From an uncultured Hungatella sp. (GTDB lineage Bacteria; Bacillota; Clostridia; Lachnospirales; Lachnospiraceae), in contig CAJUFP010000036.1 in NCBI GenBank assembly GCA_910585645.1, forward strand, positions 1 to 40,045: a stretch of DNA of 40,045 nt. Reading direction: 5' to 3'. Below are positions 1 through 7,941 of this stretch, one piece after another. The notes below the pieces were generated by a model. The model was not told the origin of the DNA. It worked only from the letters and a program-made list of their open reading frames with translations, and ran no database searches. Within the stretch, counting starts at the first letter, position 1, and each line of letters opens with the position of its first letter. The translations under genes were made by a program, and so were the position numbers.

Positions 1-126
1 CTGGTTCCCGCTTTAAGGGCTCATCGGAATGTTTGGCATATCTGAACCCGGACAGGACCATCCTTCCCTTCTCTGACTGGCTTTGCGACTACCCTCGCCC
101 CATTTGCTCACTCAATTAGTACCCGC
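1..126. other. Left edge, no gene recognised
   Basis: I see no supported coding region between the window edge and the stop codon of the MFS gene. The stretch holds an 18-base word (101-118) that recurs inverted at 20617-20634. A regulator for the neighbouring sigma-54 promoters could lie to the left, outside the window. Confidence 0.4.
101..118. repeat. 18-bp word, inverted copy at 20617-20634
   Basis: The plus strand reads CATTTGCTCACTCAATTA. Its exact reverse complement is at 20617-20634, just after the dtd stop codon. A shortened form (TAATTGAGCAAAT, one TGAG unit fewer) is at 39995-40007, at the breakpoint of the truncated AlkA gene. No function is known to me. Confidence 0.5.
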
Positions 127-1389
127 TCACCCCTTCTTCATTCCCTTCCCGCTGGCCTTCACCACCGGAAGCAATACAGCCTGGATCAGAAGCAGTACGA
201 TCACCATCCCGATACATCCCGCGTAGGAACCGGTGCGGTCATAGATCTGGGCGTAGATCATGGGGGACAGACCTGCCGCCACCATAACCGTGGTGGTCAC
301 CAGGGAGTAGATATTGGAGTAATCCTTTGTGCCGAAAGCCTCCCTGGTGATCATGGGATTTCCGATGGTCAGCGGGACAAAGCTTAAGGAGAACAGGCCC
401 ACGCCCAGATAAAAGATCCCTGTGCTTGTGCCGCCCGTAAGGAGGATAGCCGCCAGTCCGCCAGCAGCCAGAAGACAGCAGATAATGTTGGTTGTGATGC
501 TGCCGATCTTGTCGCACAGCCACCCCACAATCGGGCCTCTGGGAAGTCCGACGATGGACAAAATGGAGAGAGCCATAGCCCCTGCCGCCGCCCCGATGGG
601 AACCGTGGCGCTGTAGCTGGGAAGCTGCTGGTTAAGGCTCGGACACAGGCAGGAGATAAACGCCACCACCAACACCATGTAAAATGCCGGAGTCTTAACC
701 GCCTGGCTGCGGGTAAGGCCCTCTGCCGCCGCGGCGGGAACCGCGTCTTTGGAATCCTTCTTAGCCGGAATATCATCCGCACCGTAGGGCTTGGCCCCCA
801 TCTTTTCCGGAAAGCTTCTCACAAACAAAACACACAGCGCCAGACAGCCGATCGCTGTGATCAGGCCTACCCGGAACCGGGCTGCCTGCCATCCGATGCT
901 GGTGATCATCTTCTGGATCTGGGGATTCACAAAATATCCCGTCACACCGGTAATACATCCCACGATGGACAGGGCGAAAGCCGTCTTCTTTTTAAACCAC
1001 CGGTTAATGAGAATGGGCTGGGGCAGATACATAAAGAAGCCTGCCGCAACGCCGTAGAGCACGCCGAACAGGTTCCACTGCCACAGCTGGGTAAAGGTGC
1101 TGCTCCAGAGATAGGCTGCTCCAAACAGAACAATAATGCCGGACATGATCCACCGGATATCATACTTCTCATAGATCTTTCCGATTACCGGCTGAAGAGC
1201 CGCCGCGATCCAGGAATAGATGGTCAGATACAGAGACGCCTGGGTTCTGGACCATCCGAACTCCTCCATAACCGGAGTAAGAAACATTCCCGCCGTGTTG
1301 CAGAGAATGGTGATCAGCATGGCGCTGCAGCCCACGCATCCAAGGACAATGAGCCATGGATTAAAATTAGATTCTTTTTGTGTTCCCAT
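127..1389 (-). CDS. MFS transporter
   Basis: A 420-residue carrier of the major facilitator superfamily, with about twelve hydrophobic segments in two halves around a charged, alanine-rich loop near residues 205-225. The loop after the second segment (GKIYEKYDIRW) matches the conserved MFS loop 2-3 signature. The overall look is that of oxalate/formate antiporter-type or monocarboxylate-type MFS proteins. The ATG at 1389 is chosen because AAGGAGAG precedes it; an in-frame start 20 codons upstream has no ribosome site. The gene lies downstream of a CoA-transferase on the same strand, separated by 311 bases that contain a sigma-54-type promoter. A role in import or exchange of the carboxylate that the CoA-transferase activates is inference; the substrate is unknown. 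Confidence 0.85.
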   Translation of the reverse strand: MGTQKESNFNPWLIVLGCVGCSAMLITILCNTAGMFLTPVMEEFGWSRTQASLYLTIYSWIAAALQPVIGKIYEKYDIRWIMSGIIVLFGAAYLWSSTFTQLWQWNLFGVLYGVAAGFFMYLPQPILINRWFKKKTAFALSIVGCITGVTGYFVNPQIQKMITSIGWQAARFRVGLITAIGCLALCVLFVRSFPEKMGAKPYGADDIPAKKDSKDAVPAAAAEGLTRSQAVKTPAFYMVLVVAFISCLCPSLNQQLPSYSATVPIGAAAGAMALSILSIVGLPRGPIVGWLCDKIGSITTNIICCLLAAGGLAAILLTGGTSTGIFYLGVGLFSLSFVPLTIGNPMITREAFGTKDYSNIYSLVTTTVMVAAGLSPMIYAQIYDRTGSYAGCIGMVIVLLLIQAVLLPVVKASGKGMKKG

Positions 1390-1505
1390 AAATTCTCTCC
1401 TTTTCTTCTTGGAATTCTGATTTTTCCTCCCCGGGGAGCCTGTTTCCATAAGCGCTGAAAAACTGCCCTGGGGAATCCGGTGATTTCAGCAACCGCCTGT
1501 TTTTA

Positions 1506-1521
1506 TGCAAATTTAATACCA
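1506..1521 (-). promoter_or_regulatory. Sigma-54-type promoter of the MFS gene
   Basis: The minus strand reads TGGTATTAAATTTGCA, with GG and GC separated by exactly ten bases as RpoN requires (consensus TGGCAC-N5-TTGCA). Transcription would start near 1494 and leave a leader of about 105 nt. The same signature precedes both neighbouring genes, which raises confidence. Confidence 0.6.
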
Positions 1522-1629
1522 TATCACAAAAATTTTAATTATTTTTTACTTTATTTATTTTTTCGCCCTGTCAGAGCCTTTCCTCCACCGCAACTTCTCT
1601 AACTTTCCGACCCTTTTTGTGTCTCTCCT

Positions 1630-1651
1630 GTACAACTTCCACATTTTGTAC
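1630..1651. promoter_or_regulatory. Inverted repeat, candidate enhancer site
   Basis: GTACAA and TTGTAC form a perfect 6-bp inverted repeat with a 10-bp spacer. Two related TGTCAC words follow at about 1661-1682. The site is about 110-145 bp upstream of the sigma-54 promoter, the usual distance for a bacterial enhancer-binding protein. The function is inferred from position and symmetry. Confidence 0.4.
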
Positions 1652-1700
1652 CTCACAAACTGTCACAAGTATCATTTTGTCACCTTTTTATTGGAGAATC

Positions 1701-2942
1701 TTATTTGGTAGTCTCAAAATACGCTCTCTTCCCCAGCTTCCCCTCCCGGTACATCCTCTCCGCCATATCCTTTCCAAACCCAAGTTCCTCCAAAATATCC
1801 TCATTGTCCATACCGATACTCGGAGCGCCTCTCCAGATCTGCCCCGGATGGTTTTTAAGCTTTGGCATGACGTTGACCCCCGGGATGTCCGTCACGCCGT
1901 CAGCCGCCTTCCATGTGGTGAACACCTCTCTGGCCACATACTGGGGGTTGGTCCTTGCCGACTCATAATCCATCAGCCTGGAACAGGGAACCCCCGCGTC
2001 CACAAACGCCCGCTCCGCCTCCGCGGCCGTATGCTCTGCCACAAAATCCGCCATGGCCTTCTCCACCTTTTCGGCTGCCGGGGTGTCCACAGGGATCAGG
2101 GTGCTGCCCTCCGGAAAGTCCTCACTGCCGTACTTAAGCCCCAGCACCGCCAGCCCCTTTGCCACGGCGCCGGCGCCTAAAAATAGCACATAGATCTCCA
2201 TCCCGTCCTTACACCTGTAGGTTCCGTAGCAGGCGCAGATGCGGCTGTGGTTCCCCTCCTTGACATAATCCAGACCGTACCGCAGATAATCCGTGGGATA
2301 ATTGGCCTGCATCCGCATCATCAGCTCATACTGGGCAATATCAATGCTCTCCCCCCGTCCTGTCTCCTTTGCCTTCAAAAGCGCTGCCAGGGACATGCCA
2401 AAACCATAGTAGGACGCCGCGAAATCCCCGGGGAAGGGCATGGCGGGGGCCGACGGCTGACCCGGCATGCCGTTCATCCGCATCACGCAGCCCAAAGCCT
2501 GGGCAATAGGGTCATAGCTGGCCCTCTTTACATAGTCCGGATCCCCGGTCTGTCCGAACCCGGAGATGTGTACAATCACCAGCCTGGGATTTCTCTCCCA
2601 CAGCGCCTCATCCGACAGCCCCAGTTTCTCGTACCTTCCTCCCACAGAAGCCTCGATCAGCACATCCGAAGTCTCAAGAAGCCTTAAGAAAACCTCCCTC
2701 CCCTCCTCCTTCCGATAATCCATGGCCAGGCTTCTCATGTTCCGCCGGTCCTGCTGCCAGGAGCCGCTCCGCCTGGCCACCCGGCAGGAATCAATCACCT
2801 TTGGGTGTTCCACCCAGATCACATCCGCGCCGTGTTCCGCGTACAGCTCCCCCGCAAAAGGAGCTGCCACGGAAGCCCCCATCATCACCACCCTGTAGCC
2901 GCTTAACAGCCCAAACTTAGGGATATCCGTACCTTTTGCCAT
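1701..2942 (-). CDS. Family III CoA-transferase (CaiB/BaiF type)
   Basis: A 413-residue protein of the CaiB/BaiF family, which moves CoA between carboxylic acids through an aspartyl-CoA intermediate in the cytoplasm. The N-terminal part has the family's nucleotide-binding pattern (GASVAAPFAGELYAEHGADV, then VEHP). Asp173 in FPGDFAASYYG sits where the catalytic Asp (169 in formyl-CoA transferase) is expected, and TGRGESIDIAQYE follows as in the family. Length is normal. The ATG at 2942 has GGGAGG five bases upstream; a start seven codons earlier does not. A sigma-54-type promoter is 50 bp upstream, shared back to back with the YkvI-like gene. The substrate cannot be told from sequence; carnitine-like, bile-acid and small aliphatic acids all occur in the family. 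Confidence 0.88.
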   Translation of the reverse strand: MAKGTDIPKFGLLSGYRVVMMGASVAAPFAGELYAEHGADVIWVEHPKVIDSCRVARRSGSWQQDRRNMRSLAMDYRKEEGREVFLRLLETSDVLIEASVGGRYEKLGLSDEALWERNPRLVIVHISGFGQTGDPDYVKRASYDPIAQALGCVMRMNGMPGQPSAPAMPFPGDFAASYYGFGMSLAALLKAKETGRGESIDIAQYELMMRMQANYPTDYLRYGLDYVKEGNHSRICACYGTYRCKDGMEIYVLFLGAGAVAKGLAVLGLKYGSEDFPEGSTLIPVDTPAAEKVEKAMADFVAEHTAAEAERAFVDAGVPCSRLMDYESARTNPQYVAREVFTTWKAADGVTDIPGVNVMPKLKNHPGQIWRGAPSIGMDNEDILEELGFGKDMAERMYREGKLGKRAYFETTK

Positions 2943-2992
2943 ATAAACCTCCCGTTTCTCCACGGCTTAACCGTGTTTTTTTAACATAAATA

Positions 2993-3009
2993 ATGCAAAA
3001 AATATGCCA
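2993..3009 (-). promoter_or_regulatory. Sigma-54-type promoter of the CoA-transferase gene
   Basis: The minus strand reads TGGCATATTTTTTGCAT, a close match to the RpoN consensus with GG-N10-GC spacing. The start would fall near 2983, about 40 nt before the ATG at 2942. It is the mirror image of the promoter at 3014-3030, and together they form a 38-bp inverted repeat with one mismatch per arm. Confidence 0.68.
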
Positions 3010-3013
3010 TTTC

Positions 3014-3030
3014 AGGCATGTTTTTTGCAT
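3014..3030 (+). promoter_or_regulatory. Sigma-54-type promoter of the YkvI-like gene
   Basis: AGGCATGTTTTTTGCAT has GG-N10-GC spacing. The start would fall near 3042, leaving about 25 nt that include the AAAAGGAG ribosome site of the gene at 3068. Only six bases separate it from the oppositely directed promoter at 2993-3009. Confidence 0.62.
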
Positions 3031-3067
3031 CAACAGATAAAAATACATTTGCGAAAAAGGAGACATT

Positions 3068-4189
3068 ATGGCAAAAAAGCACTCATCATTTCTCGTGGCA
3101 TTTCCTGTTTCTTCCGTGTACTTTGGCGCTCTGGTCGGCCCCTCCATGGTGTCCGGCGTCTTTGCCGCCGTATACTTTGCTCCTTACGGCGCCTGGGGGC
3201 TGATCCTTCCTCTGGTGACCATGGGGCTGGCCGCCTTTATCGTTGCCTGTGGCATGATCGGCGTCAGCCACTGGGGAGTCTACGACTACTCCTCCTACGC
3301 AAAAAAGCTTTACGGTCCCGCGTCCCCCATCCTGTCCCCTCTCCTGGAGGTCTTTCTCATTCTGGCTATGGTCGTAGGCGGCAGCTCTGTCATCGCCATG
3401 GGCGGTACCTTTTTTAACAGCCTCTTTGGCATGCCCGTCTTTGCGGGCGCCCTCCTCATGGCCCTTGTCAGCTCCCTTCTGGTGCTGTGGGGCGCCAACC
3501 TGGTGAGAAAATCCTCCACCTTCATGACCATTGTTCTGGTGGCCGGGTTTTTCCTGCTGGTCATCTTTGCCGCAAAGACCAAGGCTCAAAGGCTCTCTTC
3601 CATCATCGCCGGATGGGAAGTCCCCCAGGGCGTAACCTTTTTAAGCGGCGTGGGACCGGCCCTGTCCCTTGGGCTGTCCCATGCCAGCAACGCTCTGACC
3701 TTAAGCAGCGTAAGCCAAAATATCCGCACAAAAAAAGATGCCTGCATGGTAGGCCTTATCAGCTTTGTGTTAAACGGAGCCGCCTTTATCGCCTGCACGA
3801 TCCTGATCCTGCCCTACTGCCCCCAGGCCCTGAACGAGAGCGTTCCAAACCTTTACATCATCAACACGTTTCTCGTGGAGCAGGCCCCCTGGCTGCCTGT
3901 AGTCTACTCGGTCGTCATGTTTTTCGGGCTTGCATCCAGCGGAGCGCCTCAGCTCCACGCCGTGGCCTCCCGGGTCCTTCCCCTCTACCCTGCCTCCTGG
4001 AACATGAAAGACCTGACCAAAAATATCATCACCAGCGTCCTCTACATGGCCGTATGTATCGCCATCTCATTTCTGGGCCTGCAGACCATTATCAGCAAAG
4101 GCTACGGCCTCCTTGGCAGTCTGGCCCTGCCCCTGATCGTGGTCCCCTTGTGCATTGTCATGCCCATCCGCCTTCTACTCAAAAAATAA
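3068..4189 (+). CDS. YkvI-type membrane protein (COG3949-like)
   Basis: A 373-residue, very hydrophobic protein with about ten membrane segments. The N-terminal pattern (VSSVYFGALVGPSMVSG) and overall length fit the uncharacterised YkvI family, which is distantly related to LeuT-fold amino-acid and cation symporters. The start has AAAAGGAGA eight bases upstream. It is divergent from the CoA-transferase and shares its double sigma-54 promoter, so a transport role for the same substrate or its product is likely. It is followed by a strong terminator. Family membership is fairly secure; the transport function is inferred from fold relations and context. Confidence 0.75.
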   Translation: MAKKHSSFLVAFPVSSVYFGALVGPSMVSGVFAAVYFAPYGAWGLILPLVTMGLAAFIVACGMIGVSHWGVYDYSSYAKKLYGPASPILSPLLEVFLILAMVVGGSSVIAMGGTFFNSLFGMPVFAGALLMALVSSLLVLWGANLVRKSSTFMTIVLVAGFFLLVIFAAKTKAQRLSSIIAGWEVPQGVTFLSGVGPALSLGLSHASNALTLSSVSQNIRTKKDACMVGLISFVLNGAAFIACTILILPYCPQALNESVPNLYIINTFLVEQAPWLPVVYSVVMFFGLASSGAPQLHAVASRVLPLYPASWNMKDLTKNIITSVLYMAVCIAISFLGLQTIISKGYGLLGSLALPLIVVPLCIVMPIRLLLKK

Positions 4190-4191
4190 AC

Positions 4192-4247
4192 AAAAAAAAC
4201 GCCCTGGAGGGATTTAAACCACAAATCCCTCCAGGGCGCCTTTTTTT
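4192..4247. terminator. Bidirectional Rho-independent terminator
   Basis: A perfect 15-bp stem (4201-4215 with 4223-4237) has a 7-nt loop, a run of T after it and a run of A before it. It can stop both the YkvI-like gene on the plus strand and the GNAT gene on the minus strand. Confidence 0.9.
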
Positions 4248-4335
4248 CTGTCCTCACATCCCGGTTGTCCACTGACCCGTCCTTCCGGCCGCTGTCCTCC
4301 CAGCCCCTCAACGCCCATGGAAACCTTCCGTCCCT

Positions 4336-5412
4336 TTACACAATCTCATCCAGAAAGATCCGGTCAAGGACCTGAACCTCCCTCATCCAGGGATTTTCCC
4401 CGCACAACCCCGTCTCTCTTCCAAACAGCCACCCGGTCAGCTCTACGATGGTGATCTTTAGGCTTACCTGGGCCTTCATGTTGTCCTCCCACGAAAAAAG
4501 TCCGGAGGTTTCCCGGTCAATGACCCACAAAAATGTCCCATCGTTGTCCCTGCACAGACGATCCTCCACTTTAAGGCACACGCTCAGACAGGGCTCCTTT
4601 CCGGAGCCGGGGCGCAGACGTATGGCCGTGAGAAATTTTTTTAAGTGGATGATCCTGGCCATAATCAGAGGCTGCTCCCTGTCGGCAGGTTCTGTCCAGA
4701 CATCGCCGGCAAGAAGCATCCTCTGCTCCTTCTCACCCAGCCCCCACCAACACCTTATGCCCTGGATCTCATCCCGGCCCCTTTCCCTCCCCTGGCCCCC
4801 TGGCCGGGAGATGGTGAGAAACTCCATCCACCCGTCCTCGCTTGCCAGTTCTCCAAGAAGCCGCCCCACATACTCCGGCGTCCTCCTGGCAAAGACCTGA
4901 TACCGCTCCATAAGCCACCGGTCCATCCACCGCGCCGCCCGCTCTTTATCCCGCCCGTCATCTGCCAGCCGCTCTGCCTTAAGCTCCCGCTCCCCCTTGG
5001 GGTTAAGCTTTAAAGAAGGCTGCTCACAGATGGTCACAAAATCAAAGGGCTCATAGATCTTCACATCCGCGGGCATCAGAAAGCAAAATCCCATCTCCTC
5101 CCGGTACATATCCTCCATCATGCGGGTCAGAAGCCCCCGCATCAGCCCCTGACGCTGCCTGTCCTTTGCCGTGGCCGCTGCCACCACATAGTCGATATCC
5201 CAGACCATCTCCCCGGCCTGGACGCGGTAAGGGTTCCTGTGGACCATGGACACGATCCGCCCCGTCTCCTCCTCCACATTTGCCAGGATCCGGTTATCTC
5301 TGGTCTTCTCCCTGTAATAGTATTCCAAAAACGCCTCCGAATCCTGGTAAAACGCCTCCCGCCAGAGCGAAAGGGTTCTGCTTTTTTCCTCCTGCCTTAA
5401 ATACCGGATCAT
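4336..5412 (-). CDS. GNAT acetyltransferase, Eis-like
   Basis: A 358-residue protein with an N-terminal GNAT fold. The acetyl-CoA loop is seen in KDRQRQGLMRGLL (around residues 80-95), followed by the strand pattern FCFLMPADVKIYEPFDF. The long C-terminal half, with a beta-rich segment near residues 270-350, fits the two-domain Eis-like layout, where the second half resembles sterol-carrier proteins. Family members acetylate amines on small molecules or proteins; the substrate here is unknown. The start overlaps the stop of the upstream DUF2156 gene by 4 nt (ATGA), so the two are translationally coupled. The bidirectional terminator at 4192-4247 lies downstream. Confidence 0.78.
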   Translation of the reverse strand: MIRYLRQEEKSRTLSLWREAFYQDSEAFLEYYYREKTRDNRILANVEEETGRIVSMVHRNPYRVQAGEMVWDIDYVVAAATAKDRQRQGLMRGLLTRMMEDMYREEMGFCFLMPADVKIYEPFDFVTICEQPSLKLNPKGERELKAERLADDGRDKERAARWMDRWLMERYQVFARRTPEYVGRLLGELASEDGWMEFLTISRPGGQGRERGRDEIQGIRCWWGLGEKEQRMLLAGDVWTEPADREQPLIMARIIHLKKFLTAIRLRPGSGKEPCLSVCLKVEDRLCRDNDGTFLWVIDRETSGLFSWEDNMKAQVSLKITIVELTGWLFGRETGLCGENPWMREVQVLDRIFLDEIV

Positions 5413-6344
5413 ACCACGCCCATCTCTTTCTGTCTCACCGTATATTTCCTGGCAAATCCCACAGGGCAGTAGCTCATCTTGGCCCGCCTAAGCCCCTCCA
5501 GCCCCAGGTCGTCCTCCCGATTTACCAGGATGGCCTGGGGAAATTCATGGATCAGAAACTGCTGGTTGATAAACTGGTATAAGCCCCTCATCTGCGGGTT
5601 GGCCTTCTCGATGTGGATCACAGCCATCTTCTCATAAGGGTTGTAACTTCCAATGGAAAACGCCTCCAGCTTCGCGTCAATATAGACGCCGCCCATGCTC
5701 ACGCCCAGGATGGAGCAGTTGTTCAGGATCTGGTGGATGCCCTCGATCTCATGATCCAGATGTTCCTCCACATCCTCCCCCTTCCCTTCCCTCCAGCGGT
5801 CCAGAAAATCCCACACGTCGTACCGGTCCGAGCAGCAGAGCCTTCGGTACTCCGTCCGGTCTTCGTACTCCTTTACAAAGGCATTTAGATTATTTTTCTT
5901 CTTGTGGAGTTTTTTTCCCGCCAGGGTCCGCATGGCGTCCCCGTCATAGAGGTAATCCTTCATGTCCTCCTGCTCCTTAACCTCGTACTTTTCCGGGTCC
6001 AGCTTGAGAAGCCGCACCGCCTCCTCATCCGCCAGATTGATCTTGTAGGGCTTTTTCAAGGTCTCATTAAAAAAGTACACCATCTCAAAAAAGCAGTCCT
6101 TAAGGTCCTCCTGCCTACAGGCGGGCATCGCCCCGGTTTCCTCCCCATTTACATTCATGATCCACTGAACCGCCCGGCCTTTGCTGACGGCAAACCGGAG
6201 GCTGCTGTATTTTCTCCACAAAAAGCTCTCCAAAAATACGCTGTCACAGGTCCTGTTGGGACGCAGGCAGAAATATGGCTCCAAGATCTCCATGCTCTCG
6301 GCCTTTACCGGCCGAAAATGCAGTCCTTCCTTCGAATCGTTCAT
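5409..6344 (-). CDS. DUF2156 protein (phosphatidylglycerol lysyltransferase-like C-domain)
   Basis: A 311-residue cytoplasmic protein resembling the DUF2156 family, a double-GNAT fold related to the catalytic part of MprF and to FemX-like aminoacyl transferases. Supporting patterns are LRPNRTCDSVFLESFLWR near the N-terminus, KKLHKKKNNLNAF mid-protein and GLYQFINQQFL near the C-terminus. The ATG at 6344 has AAGGAAAG upstream; a GTG seven codons earlier is possible but has no ribosome site. It lacks the membrane domain of MprF, so it is probably a soluble acyl or aminoacyl transferase. It is coupled to the GNAT gene downstream, and the pair may act on the same acceptor (inference). Confidence 0.75.
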   Translation of the reverse strand: MNDSKEGLHFRPVKAESMEILEPYFCLRPNRTCDSVFLESFLWRKYSSLRFAVSKGRAVQWIMNVNGEETGAMPACRQEDLKDCFFEMVYFFNETLKKPYKINLADEEAVRLLKLDPEKYEVKEQEDMKDYLYDGDAMRTLAGKKLHKKKNNLNAFVKEYEDRTEYRRLCCSDRYDVWDFLDRWREGKGEDVEEHLDHEIEGIHQILNNCSILGVSMGGVYIDAKLEAFSIGSYNPYEKMAVIHIEKANPQMRGLYQFINQQFLIHEFPQAILVNREDDLGLEGLRRAKMSYCPVGFARKYTVRQKEMGVV

Positions 6345-6439
6345 GTTCTCTTTCCTTTCTGACACATGGCAGTCTCATGACAAGATCCGCCAAACAGCGT
6401 CAGCATACCACAGTTCTTCCTGCCGCGCAAGGCCCCCTG

Positions 6440-7765
6440 TCACAAAATCCGGCTGCGTTTTAACATGATAAGCGAAGCTGCCGCCGCCAGCACCTCCGTA
6501 ACCGCAAATCCGCTCCAGACTCCCTCCACCCCGAAAAACCCCTGGAGCACAAATGCCACGGGGATAATGACCACATAGCGGATCAGGGAGATGGCCAGGG
6601 AGGGCAGCCCTTTTCCCAGCCCCTCGAAGGCGCCGCTTATGATCACGGACACCGTGGACACCACAAACCCGCAGCTGATGATCCGCAGGGCTTTTGCGCC
6701 CTCGCCCACGGTCCGGGGATTTTCGGAAAACAGCCCCATGAGCATTTCCGGAAACACCATGCAAAGAACCGTTCCCAGAGCCATAATCGCCGCCCCCAGT
6801 CCCAGGGCCACCTTTAAGATACTCTTCACCCTGTCCCCCCGTCCGGCCCCGTAATTAAAACCCACCAGCGGGCGGATCCCCTGGACAATACCATTGGCCG
6901 TAAGATAGATAAAGGTCTGCAGTTTATAATAGATCCCAAGGATCAGCACATACATCTGGGAAAAGGGCGCCAGCATCCCGTTAAGGGCCGTGATCAGAAG
7001 GGATGGCAGGCCGATGTTCAAGGCCGCCGGAATCCCCACCAGGTAGATCCGCCGGCACACCTTCTCCCTCATGACTTCCTTAGAGAGCCGAAACCGGACC
7101 GGAAGGGGCTTTCTCACAAATACGATGATATAGGCCATAAGGCTGGCCGCCTGCCCGATCCCCGTAGCCAGGGCCGCCCCCCGGACCCCCAGGGAGGGCA
7201 AAGGTCCCGCCCCAAAGATCAGGATAGGATCCAGCACAATGTTCGCCACACATCCCAGAAGCATACAGGCCATGGACACCTTCATCATCCCCACAGCCTG
7301 AAAGATCTTCTCAAAGGCAACCCCTGCTGTCAAAGCCGTTGAAAACAAAAATACGATCTCCGAGTAGGCGATCCCGTCCCGGATCACCTGGCCATCCTCT
7401 GTAAACAGCTTAAGAAAACCAGGCATAAAAGCCATGCAGGATATGGTCAGCAAGATCCCGTGGACGCCGCTTAACGCGATCCCCTGAGTGATAACGCTGT
7501 CCGCTTTCTTTTGATCCCCCGCTCCCAGGAAAAACGCCGCCGCCGCGTTGATCCCGATGCCAAATCCCACTCCCACCGCCGTGGCCACGTTTTGAACGGG
7601 AAATACCAGGGAGAGAGCCGTCATGGCCTCCTCACTGATCTTCGCCACAAAATAGCTGTCCACAATATTGTACAGCGCGTTGACCAGCATGGACAGCACC
7701 ATAGGCAGGGACATGGCTGTCACAAGGGGGAATACCGGGCGTTCTTTCATAAAATTTTGATCCAT
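6440..7765 (-). CDS. MATE family efflux transporter
   Basis: A 441-residue protein with twelve membrane segments in two homologous halves, as in multidrug and toxin extrusion proteins of the DinF/NorM group. Typical patterns are PLVTAMSLPMVLSMLVNALYN at the start of the first half (cut here to PMVLSMLVNALYN) and GIVQGIRPLVGFNYGAGR mid-protein. It should exchange cations (Na+ or H+) for organic compounds. The ATG at 7765 follows GGAGGTTAAGG; an in-frame extension of 50 codons upstream runs through the terminator hairpin at 7804-7836 and is rejected. The substrate is unknown. Confidence 0.88.
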   Translation of the reverse strand: MDQNFMKERPVFPLVTAMSLPMVLSMLVNALYNIVDSYFVAKISEEAMTALSLVFPVQNVATAVGVGFGIGINAAAAFFLGAGDQKKADSVITQGIALSGVHGILLTISCMAFMPGFLKLFTEDGQVIRDGIAYSEIVFLFSTALTAGVAFEKIFQAVGMMKVSMACMLLGCVANIVLDPILIFGAGPLPSLGVRGAALATGIGQAASLMAYIIVFVRKPLPVRFRLSKEVMREKVCRRIYLVGIPAALNIGLPSLLITALNGMLAPFSQMYVLILGIYYKLQTFIYLTANGIVQGIRPLVGFNYGAGRGDRVKSILKVALGLGAAIMALGTVLCMVFPEMLMGLFSENPRTVGEGAKALRIISCGFVVSTVSVIISGAFEGLGKGLPSLAISLIRYVVIIPVAFVLQGFFGVEGVWSGFAVTEVLAAAASLIMLKRSRIL

Positions 7766-7803
7766 ATTTTCCTTAACCTCCTCTTTTAAGTCCTCTTTGG
7801 CGC

Positions 7804-7836
7804 AAAAAAACGCCACACAACTTGCGCTGTGTGGCG
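7804..7836 (-). terminator. Rho-independent terminator after the ABC exporter genes
   Basis: CGCCACACA (7811-7819) pairs with TGTGTGGCG (7828-7836), followed on the minus strand by seven T residues. It lies between the ABC gene stop at 7942 and the MATE start at 7765. An alternative stem (TGGCG 7799-7803 with CGCCA 7812-7816) could compete with it, so an attenuator role for the MATE gene is possible. Confidence 0.85.
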
Positions 7837-7941
7837 AAAAGAAGACATAGTCCGGAAAAATCCACATTGTTTTACGGGATAAATGGTAGCAGAGTTTCTT
7901 GGGAATGTCAAGCAAAAATTTCTGTCATCAGCCGCCCGCCC

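Noticed and set aside
7766..7915. 50-codon upstream extension of the MATE gene
   Set aside because: It runs through the Rho-independent terminator hairpin and has no ribosome site.
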